NCBI GenBank assembly: GCA_017311185.1
Contig: JAESUZ010003392.1
Coordinates: forward strand, 248,001 to 312,000
From: Proteles cristata cristata
Lineage: Eukaryota > Chordata > Mammalia > Carnivora > Hyaenidae
Length of the DNA: 64,000 bases
Reading direction: 5' to 3'
Position numbers and translations under genes: made by a program. The notes under the pieces were generated by a model. It searched no databases and had not been told where the DNA came from. It was given only the letters and a program-made list of their open reading frames with translations. Positions 56,261 through 64,000 of the stretch are shown here, in pieces; within the stretch, counting starts at the first letter, position 1; every line of letters starts with the position of its first letter.

Positions 56261-57777
56261 TCAGGTGGTCTCTGTCTTGGAGAGAAGTTCATGGTTAGTT
56301 TCTTAGTTCAGCTTTACTTGCTTTATGGTGCAAGTAAGTTCCTTTCAGATACTGATATTTGGTTGAAATCAGATAAGTCTTTAGTATTTTTGTGTCTCTT
56401 TTTGGTTATAAGTACAAGCAGTTCTATCATTTTATGCATAATATATTCTTGAAAATTTGTACAAAACTTGAATGTGGGAAAGCCAGACAATAGACTTATT
56501 TTATATAAAGGAGTTAGGAGTTCCATTCCTAGAGAGCTAAAACAGGCATAAGATCCCTAATTATACCTCGGCCTTTTAAACACAGTCATTTTGATTTATT
56601 GCCAATATTTGGTGTGTTCTTTAATTGTGTTCTTTTCCTTCACAATTAATTGAACACACAATTGACCTGCCTGCCTCCAATGAAAATCTGATTAAGGTGA
56701 AAGATTGTCTTTAGGCTGCTGAATCGTTTTCATCTTTTTCTCAATTATATTGCATTTGCATGGCTTATACTTCTTATCACTTGTATCAGTACTTTCACAT
56801 TTCTGTTTTCTCTCATTTTATGAAATAACAGAACAATGTAAACATGTAGACAATTGCACAAACATTTCTGGGCTCAAACAGAATCATTCATTCTCAGTAA
56901 CACTACCTTGTGATAGCTTGAGCTGATTGGTCCACTGCTATTGAATGCAGTCAGAATTTGGAATACAAAAGGGGTTTGGAGTGATAATATACAGCGTGTG
57001 GAGGTATGAACTGTTTACAAGTCAAACATGAAAGTTGAGGCACCTATATATTTTGTGAGAAGCTGGGAGAGGATGCATGCGTAGCTGCTGGGTCAATGCC
57101 ATGTAAAAATGAATGATAAAAATGCAGAGAAGAATGTCCAGGTCATCTTCAAAGTATGACTGAAGGTATACACTCATTGCATTTCAAAGTTGATTATTTG
57201 ACACGAATTTCTAGTTTTCCTCCTCAACTCTCTTACCTCCTCCCTCCTCCATCTCTACTTATCCCCAGGTTTTGCTTGAATACTGAGAGGGCTCTGCCAT
57301 TGATGGCAGAAACAATCTAAAAAATGTGTGAATTAGAGGCACTCTGGTTCTTGGTACTACTTCTGTGCCTTATCCACAGAGTTCTTATAAGGCAAGGGAT
57401 TTTACCTCTGCATCTTGGGTATTAATCACAGCCTGTGAACGGCACTGAAATATAGAATCAGCTCAGGATGGCACTTGAAAGAACAATTCTCCTGGCTTCA
57501 GAAAGCCTAGAAGGGATGGCAGGAAACACCTGCTGACTTTGCAGGGAAGTAATGTATGGTCTGGAGCCGGTAACTCATGATGAACAGGAGAGCTTTAGAG
57601 GGTGCACAAAATAAAAGTGCACTCCAGGGTCAGGATCAGGGGTCTGAGTTTGAAAAACATCCAGTGAAACCAAAAGGAAGATTCTGGAACAGGCGAAAGA
57701 CAAACCTTGGGGGTAGAAGTCGAATCAAAACTAGAGGCTGAGGAAGAGAGGAAGACACCAACTACAAGTTTAAAAAA
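56261..57777. other. 1.5-kb low-repeat stretch, no gene seen
   Basis: No frame above 74 codons and no repeat family recognised. Confidence 0.45.
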
Positions 57778-57794
57778 AGGGACAGGAAAGACAG

Positions 57795-58125
57795 ATGTAT
57801 GTTTTTACTCATGTGTGGATCTTGAGAAACTTAACAGAATAGCATGGGAGAAGAGAAGGGGAAAAATAGTTACAGAGAGGGAGTGAGACAAACCATAAGA
57901 GACTCTTAAATACAGAGAACAAACTGAGGGTTGATGAGGTTGGGGGAGAGGGGAAATGGGTGATGGGCATTGAGGAGGGCACTTGTTGGGATGAGCACTG
58001 GGTGTTGTATGTAAGCGATGAACCATAGGAATCTACCCTAAAAACCAAGAGCACACTTTACACATTGTATGTTAGCCAATTTGACAGTGGATTATATTAA
58101 AAAAACAAAACAAAACAATAAAACT
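57795..58125 (+). mobile_element. L1 3' end, 5'-truncated, with TSD
   Basis: 'atgtatgtttttactcatgt', 'gaccataagagactcttaaa' like, 'gggtgatgggcattgaggag', 'ggatgagcactgggtgttgt', 'ttgacagtggattatattaa', then A-rich tail. This is the carnivore L1 3'UTR. Flanks AGGGACAGGAAAGACAG (57778-57794) and AGGGATAGGAGAGTCAG (58126-58142) match at 14 of 17 positions. Confidence 0.88.
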
Positions 58126-58142
58126 AGGGATAGGAGAGTCAG

Positions 58143-58574
58143 AATGAACTGTTGTTAACGGGAGAATGCTCCAGAGGGTGTGGCTCAGAAACTGAGCCAG
58201 TTGCTCAACTCACGTGCCTGTTTTTGTCACCCTGTCCAACAAACACTCATCCAAGGAAAGGTTGGTTAAGTAAAAAAACAAGGGGAGGAGAAGCAGACAT
58301 ATGTGATGGGATGCATCTCCAGGGAGTTGGAGCAGTGGGATACTGACTGGATGAATGTTTTCAAGAGTGTTTTTAAAATTCTGTTCCTCGGAGCTGCTTT
58401 GGTGTTTCCAGGCCAAGGAGAGTGTGCTTTCACTGTCTCGGTGTCAGTGCGAGGGTAGCAGGGGAGAGATGACCTGTGATGGGAAGCCCCCGCCTCCCCC
58501 ATTGACAGCAAACGTTCTCCTTGATCTGTTTGATACAGTGGGGGGCCATGTAAGGTTTCATTTGAAAGAATGTG
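58143..58574. other. No gene or clear repeat
   Basis: Overlapping frames of 64-81 codons on both strands; nothing recognised. Confidence 0.45.
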
Positions 58575-58985
58575 CCTGCTGTATCAGTTTCATGTGACTG
58601 CTGTAAAGTTGTACCAAACTTGGTGGCTTCAAAGAACAGAAATTAATTTTCTTATAGTCTGGAGACCAGAAGTCTGAAATCAGGATGTCCATGTCACCAC
58701 ACTTTCTCCAGAGGTCCTGGCAGAGAATCCAGTTAGAGGGGAGGCAGAATTCTTCCTCTACCCTTTAAGTTCTTCCAGCTGGACTAGGGATTAAATTTAC
58801 ATGAAACAAGTTAACAAGAGAAAAAAGCCAAATATGTGCACATGGAGGCCCAGTAATGAAATCAAGACCTAAAGATACGCTCACAGCAGGCAGCTTTCAT
58901 ATATTTTAGACAAAGAGTCAGTATAGTCGTGAGAGATTTAGTGGATAAAAAAAACATGTTTGGGAGGTTTAATTAGTAAGGAATT

Positions 58986-59174
58986 TTTAAAAAATGTTGT
59001 TTTTTTTTTAATTTTTAGAGAGATGAAGGGAGGAGGGAGAGAGAATCTCAAGCAGGACTCATGCTGTTTGCGTGGAGCCTGATGCGGGGCTCGGTCCCAT
59101 GAGCTGTGAGATCATCACCTGAGCTGAAATCAAGAATCAGACCCGTAACTGACTGAGCTACCCAGGTGCCCCTA
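58986..59174 (-). mobile_element. CAN-SINE with perfect 16-bp TSD
   Basis: Minus copy: 'tttttttttaatttttagag', 'ctcaagcaggactcatgctg', head 'gagctacccaggtgcccc'. Flanks TAATTAGTAAGGAATT at 58970-58985 and 59175-59190 are identical. Confidence 0.95.
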
Positions 59175-59405
59175 TAATTAGTAAGGAATTCTGTGTAGAA
59201 CTTGGATTGAGGTAGAAGATCAGTAAAAAGAGACAAGGTTTGTTTTATAGCTTTCATGGCTTTCAAGTTCTCCCTGGTGATGAGGATGTCTTTTACTTTG
59301 GTATAGGGAGGGTATTTTTCATGTGGGAGATTTGTTTCCTGCTTTCATGAGGACAAAGGAAGGGCTGGGTGTCCTTGCACTGGCTGTTTTCTTAAGGAGC
59401 TTTTT

Positions 59406-59545
59406 AAAAAAATCAGTATGCCCGAGTGGTCCATTTTGGGGCAGCCTTCCCTTAGCCCCTACATATTCCTGGTCTAAAAAAATCAGTATGCCCGAGTGGT
59501 CCATTTTGGGGCAGCCTTCCCTTAGCCCCTACATATTCCTGGTCT
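59406..59545. repeat. Exact 70-bp tandem duplication
   Basis: Copy one is 59406-59475 and copy two 59476-59545; both start aaaaaaatcagtatgcccga and end acatattcctggtct. I see no difference between them. The second copy ends right at the junction with MLT1. Confidence 0.97.
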
Positions 59546-59915
59546 TCCCTCGTTTCTGGTTGCCTTTGGCATTCCGTGGCTTGTGGCAGCATCTTTCTCT
59601 GCTTCATCTTCTCACCACCTTCTCTGTGAATGTGTTTCCAGTCTCCCCCTGCATCTCATTTAGAAGGACACTTGAATGGCATTTAGGGCTTATAGGGATA
59701 ATCCAGAATAGCCTCTTGATTTCAAAATCTTTCCATTAATAAAAGATCAGTTTAACATAGTTTAATTAATTAATTTAATAATAGCTAAAAAGACTCTTTA
59801 GTAAAGTCTCTTTCCAAATAAGGTCAAATTCATGTGTTCTGTGGATTAGGATGTTGGCTGGACATATCTCTTTGGAGGCCACTCTGCAGTCCCTATGTGT
59901 TGCTAAAGAAGTTTA

Positions 59916-60239
59916 AAAACTTCTGATCTTAAATGATGAATGTGAAAAATGGGTTTAAAAAAAGGGAAAGGTCCTCAACCTTTGGAGGTAGAGAAAGACA
60001 CTTATGCCACAATTTGATGTTTAAATATTAGGTAGATACAACAGGACTGGAAAGTGATTTGAGCATACGTGCTCCTTGCCTGCCTGAGGGACTCTGGTGT
60101 TGGAGTTGGTGTGTAGAGGCAGGTGGAGTCAATAATTTGGGCTGCAAAATAGGAGGAACATGGAATAGGAGCCATCTGTGATTCCTTACCTTTCCTTATT
60201 GCCTCACATTCAATACCCCAGCAGTATTTACATTGCTAA
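59916..60239. other. No gene or clear repeat
   Basis: Nothing recognised between the MLT1 and the L2. Confidence 0.45.
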
Positions 60240-60740
60240 TCTGATGGCCTCTCACCACCTCCTTTGCTCCCCACTAAGCCTGGTGGCCATCATCTCTCAC
60301 GTGGACCATTGTGATTGCCTTGTAACCATTCTGCTGCCTCTACTCTTGGCCTCTGTTCTCCACACAGCAGGCTGAGTGTAGAGCTTGGGCATGTTACCAT
60401 CCTGTTCAGACCCTTAGAAAGCCTTTCTTTTCCACTGAGTAGGCGAGCCAGAGACCTGCTTGTGACCAGCCAGCCCCATGCAGCTGGGCATCTGGCTGGC
60501 AGCTACCTCTGATTTGCTTTCCTAGCTGTCTGTCCTTCCTTTATTCTGCTTGATAATTCTGGAACATGCCAGTCTTTTGTCTCCGCTGTCCTTGTGTTGC
60601 TATTTCTTGTGCTTGGAAAGCTTTTCCACCAGTTATATGTCTCCCTCTATCCCTTTTTCTCTCGTCTTATGACTTGGCTCCAGTGTTACCTCCTTCCTAA
60701 CCTCCCCATCTGCTCATTACTCTGTCCCTTTGCTTTTTTT
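60240..60740 (+). mobile_element. L2 LINE fragment (left part)
   Basis: 'ggccatcatctctcacgtgg', 'accattgtgattgccttgta', 'ggcctctgttctccacacag', 'catcctgttcagacccttag', 'ttcttgtgcttggaaagctt', 'gacttggctccagtgttacc', 'tccttcctaacctccccatc' follow L2 in order. Confidence 0.78.
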
Positions 60741-60757
60741 TTGGCTTCAAAGTCCTA

Positions 60758-61280
60758 TGGAAATAAATTAAGACCACCCAAATGAGAGCAAGCAAAGGCT
60801 ACTTATTTAGAGCTTTCTATAGCAAGAAAGTCAGCCAGCATCCTTTGCATTTGGCAGAGACTCAGAGGCAGGTATAGGAGTAGGAAAGCTTCACAGTGGA
60901 AAAAGGGAAGGCCTCAGGTATGGCCTACCTGGAGGCTGTTGTCCTGGGGAAGCTATAGATGGGCTAAATAGAAGATAGAAGTAGGGCCTTCTATGTGATT
61001 GGTCAGGGGTATATATTTGGTTTTCCCTAGTTGGTCCTAATTTGGAAGCAAGGGCAAAAGTTAGGGAAGCTGCCAGCCATTAATAAAGTCCTGGCCAATT
61101 GTTACAAGGGTATTGTTGAGATCCCTGGACTATAGCTAGGATTGTGTCTGCCTTCTGACAAGTCTGACTTACAGAAGGCTGGCTTCCTGGGTTCGTTTCC
61201 TGGGCAGGTGGTTGCAGGTTGCAGGTCAGAATTCTATTTTTATATATACTCTGGCCATCAGCCGTTTGTATATTTAGTCC
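60758..61280 (-). mobile_element. Retrovirus-type solitary LTR inserted in L2
   Basis: On the minus strand the right end (in LTR sense) reads 'ctaaataagtagcctttgct', 'tgctctcatttgggtggtct', the usual layout of a gammaretrovirus-like (ERV1) R-U5 region, and further upstream 'ctgaccaatcacatagaagg', a CCAAT-like stretch. No gag, pol or env is present, so it is a solo LTR. The ends are approximate; I could not fix the short target-site duplication. Confidence 0.55.
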
Positions 61281-61339
61281 CTCAGCACTTACTGTTTGCC
61301 AGATGTGATACATATTTATTTTTCTAGTTACTGCCTGTC

Positions 61340-61480
61340 CCACAAGAAAAGGCAAGCTTGGTAAGGACAGGAATGTAGTCCTGTTACCATTGCATCTCTA
61401 GCTCCTCAAATGGTACCAGGCACATGGTAGGTGCCCAGCATACATGTATTGAGTGAGGGAATGATGAAACCTGATCATTC
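61340..61480 (+). mobile_element. L2 3' end (right part)
   Basis: 'ggtaaggacaggaatgtagt', 'gcatctctagctcctcaaat', 'ggtaccaggcacatggtagg', 'tgcccagcatacatgtattg' is the L2 3' end, continuing the copy left of the LTR. Confidence 0.75.
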
Positions 61481-63487
61481 CTCTATTTCAGTTTTTAGAA
61501 ATAAAACCATTTGAGTGAAGCTTTTGCTTTATATCCTTTTCTCTCTTAATGGGCTGATTGCCTCTCTGGCATTTTGATCCAAGCCAAACACCATCTAGAG
61601 GTACTTGGAGAAAAGGCCCATGTGGGTTTTGGATTTAGGGCAAAGAATTCAAGTCTCTGTAGGAGCTAGTCAGATCAAAGGAAGAACCAGCCTGGTGGGA
61701 TAGGAATGACAGACAGCAAGAAGCCTTTTTCTTGTGGAAAGATGGCTGCTTCAACTCAGCACTTACCAATTTGAACAGTTCGGAATACAGGCCTCCCGTT
61801 TATGGAGTTTTATGTGAATACTCCCATTATTTACAAGTTAGCCACTACTACAAGACTATGTATTGAAATGGGGAGGAAGGTGAAAAAAACAAAATGTTTT
61901 TAGGGACTGCATTCAGTCCTTGGGTGGCCAGGCTTGGCTCTGGTCTAGGTTGCCTACTCAGGTCCTTTCTGGAGGTCTCTTTAGGTCTCCCTCTCCCTAC
62001 TTTGCCTGATCTTCCCCAAGATCGAGACTGGATGGTAAAGAGAAGACGGGATATGACCCCCACGCTCCAGCCATTGGACCCTGAGAACTGGGTCTCAGTG
62101 TACGGTATTGCCTTCCAAGTGCTTTCTTTCATCAAGAGTCCTCAGTGGATTTGAGAAGGGTGATTGCATGAGGCCATTTTGGCACCAAGCTGATTGTAAG
62201 TGTAGCCACAGGAGCCATCTCCCTGATGAGAACTGAGATCCTGTAGCTAGATGAATTAATAATGAGGTGATAGGGAAAAGGAGAGACTCTTATACTGCTC
62301 TTGTTTATGTTGAGAGAAGTTTTAGGTGCTTTAAGGAAAAAAAATATTTCTGTAAACATTAAAGAAAACTTAGTAGAACCTGGATTAATTAAGCTCTGTC
62401 TCCTAGAGTATGACTGACCCTTCAGGAAAATCCTTTTCCTAAGCACCATTTATTACAGTTTGCACAGGATTAAAATATAAGGATTCTGGGTAATGCAGAT
62501 TATCAAACAGAAGAGGAAAAGGACCGGAAGACTTACTGGATGTTATCTTCATAGCTATCACTTAAGAGCCCAATAAAAATTATGTTTAAATTGCATTTTT
62601 TTCTTGGTTCCAATTCCAAGAAAACACGAAACTGCACACCACCTAGGTTGATATTATTTAAGAGCTATTATCCTTGATTAAGTCTAAGCACAACAAAACA
62701 GCTATCTGGTTTCTTCAGAAATGGGAGATAAAGTGTATTTGGGTAAGGTTAGCATTTTGCCAAATTTTGTGGTGGTAGAAAATCCCATATTTATTTGAAA
62801 TTGCTTAAAATCATATCCTCCCCCAGCCCTGATTGAGCTAATTAGAACCCACAGGGAATTATGTGGATAATGGTGGTGTGGGAGAAGAATAAATATGCAA
62901 TGTAATTAGCTCCTGCTCTTTTTCTGCAAGATGCAATCTGGGAGCTCATGGGCTTCTGAAAACCTTAGAACAATAGGAACCATTGATACTCAGGCTGCTA
63001 GGGGAGTCCATAATTATGATATAATATCTTGCCAGCTTCTTGCATGCATGAAGGTAGAATGGAATATGAATAAATAAAAGCTGGCAATTTTCTCCATCCT
63101 TAATTCTTTATATTAATGGCATATTTTCTCTATTCCCTCTCTCTTTTTTCCAAAGATGATAGAAACTTTACTTACGTGAACATTTATGTACTATGACGGA
63201 CTTCATCTCCATGGGAATAAATGGAATTTGGAATCAGTTAAATGGAGGGTTTTCTTCAATATTGTTAGAAGTTGAAGAAAGCGATTCCACAATGCCTTTT
63301 GCCTATCACAGGCAGATTTGCTTGACTTTGCTTGCTGCTGTCATATAAGCTCATGCCAGGAGATAACTTGAATTTTGTCATTTATCCTTTAATTTGTTTG
63401 AACTGTACTCAAGCTGGGCTGACTTCATGGGCATATGACCTATGAAGTCTCTTATGGTTGCATTTAAAGCTAGCATTATACAATAAT
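61481..63487. other. 2-kb repeat-free stretch, possible regulatory DNA
   Basis: No repeat recognised and no frame above 105 codons. 62,820-62,915 has TAATTA cores in a 10-bp inverted repeat and an ATATGCAAT octamer-like site (see findings). 63,120-63,150 has a pyrimidine tract then CAAAG that resembles a splice acceptor, but an in-frame exon does not follow. Confidence 0.4.
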
Positions 63488-63503
63488 AGGTGAATAAGAT
63501 TCT

Positions 63504-63730
63504 GGGGCACCTGGGTGGCTCAGTTTGTTAAGCATCTGACTTCAGCTTAGGTCATGATTTCACGGTCATGGGTTCCATCCCTGCATAGGGCTCTGTGCTG
63601 ACAGCTCAGGGCCTGGAGTCTGCTTTGGATTCTATGTCTTGTTCTTTCTCTGCTCCTCCCCTACTCACACTCTTTCTCTCTCTCTCTCTCCAAAATAAAC
63701 AAACATTAAAAAAATTAAGGTTATAAAAAA
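63504..63730 (+). mobile_element. CAN-SINE with 16-bp TSD
   Basis: Plus copy: 'ggggcacctgggtggctcag', 'gctgacagctcagggcctgg', 'gctttggattctatgtcttg', tail 'aaataaacaaacattaaaaa'. Flanks AGGTGAATAAGATTCT (63488-63503) and AGGTGAACAAGAATCT (63731-63746), two mismatches. Confidence 0.95.
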
Positions 63731-64000
63731 AGGTGAACAAGAATCTTGCTAATAACTAAATGCTTAAATTTTCTTTATTTAGAATAACATGAAATAGTAA
63801 ATAAAAGACACCATGACAAGTGTAGGGAGAGACCACAACAGAGAAAGCTTTATATTTGAGTACCTTTAACATTACTTCTTTCCCTTTACTTTTTAAACAA
63901 AGGGCCCTGGATTTGCATTTCACTCTGGGCAAAATTATGTAGCTGGCTGTCTATCCAGGCACAGATAAATAGAATTCCATGATTTATCTCACTCATTCAA

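Larger units (their letters stand above)
58790..59545 (-). mobile_element. LTR-like insertion carrying a SINE and a tandem duplication
   Basis: About 755 bp foreign to the surrounding MLT1. On the minus strand it opens with the duplicated segment containing 'aaaatggaccactcgggcat', a style I associate with ERV1 U3 regions, and it has no coding potential apart from chance. Its ends and family are uncertain. A SINE lies inside at 58986-59174. Confidence 0.4.
58575..59915 (-). mobile_element. MLT1-type MaLR LTR, split by an insertion
   Basis: Left part 'tgtatcagtttcatgtgact', 'aaagaacagaaattaatttt', 'tctggagaccagaagtctga', 'tcttccagct'; right part from about 59,555 'ggttgcctttggcattccgt', 'ggcttgtggcagcatctttc', 'gtctctttccaaataaggtc', 'ggacatatctctttggaggc'. 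The two parts are consecutive in the family consensus, so the bases between are an insertion. Confidence 0.7.

Noticed and set aside
63120..63185. Splice-acceptor-like pyrimidine tract followed by ATG
   Set aside because: The frame after it closes at once and there is no donor; not an exon by sequence.
1..64000. CRISPR arrays, bacterial operons, phage or plasmid features
   Set aside because: Nothing of the kind is present; the repeat content is that of a mammalian chromosome.

Overview
The window is mammalian nuclear DNA and most likely comes from a cat-family carnivore (Felidae). The main evidence is about 31 copies of a tRNA-derived carnivore SINE (CAN-SINE) whose body reads, in consensus, GCGCCTGGGTGGCTCAGTCG, then a GACAGCTCAGAGCCTGGAGCC-type middle, a CT-rich stretch and an A-rich tail, which I recognise as the felid form. 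Carnivore-type L1 elements and ancient mammal-wide repeats (L2, MIR, MaLR LTRs, Tigger and MER5-like DNA transposons) support this. I see no convincing cellular protein-coding gene, rRNA, functional tRNA, CRISPR array or bacterial-type feature. The window looks intergenic or deeply intronic, and most open reading frames in it are chance ORFs or antisense shadows of repeats.

Layout: 1-2.5 kb holds an L1 tail, L2, and an MLT1-type LTR broken by two SINEs. 2.68-6.19 kb is an old L1 on the plus strand that keeps its 5'UTR (with tandem ~194-bp units) and its 3' third but has lost the middle; a 15-bp target-site duplication brackets it. 6.4-14 kb is L2 fragments, a MaLR LTR and SINEs. 14-27 kb is mostly low-repeat DNA with a 191-bp polypyrimidine tract, a probable ERV LTR, MIRs and old L1 pieces. 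28.17-28.67 kb is a Tigger-like DNA transposon flanked by TA. 30.4-36.8 kb is two old L1 copies on the minus strand, riddled with SINEs. 36.8-43.87 kb is a near full-length younger L1 on the minus strand with 5'UTR, broken ORF1, broken ORF2 (endonuclease and reverse transcriptase motifs still readable) and an internal SINE. 44-54 kb has SINEs, MIRs and an L2 fragment of about 1 kb. 54.4-61.5 kb has old L1, a short L1 tail, an MLT1 split by an LTR-like insert carrying an exact 70-bp tandem duplication, and an L2 split by a retrovirus-type LTR. 61.5-63.5 kb is a 2-kb stretch without recognised repeats that has homeodomain-like motifs.

The genes do not form a pathway; the only coding content is L1 retrotransposon ORF1/ORF2, which supplies the machinery that mobilised the SINEs. 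The best leads are structural: L1 5'UTR monomers, TSD-confirmed internally deleted L1, a SINE pair at one target, six young SINEs with intact internal promoter B boxes, the 70-bp duplication in an LTR-like insert, a Z-DNA-prone tract, and a possible conserved regulatory element near the right end. I did not find an undescribed functional system.
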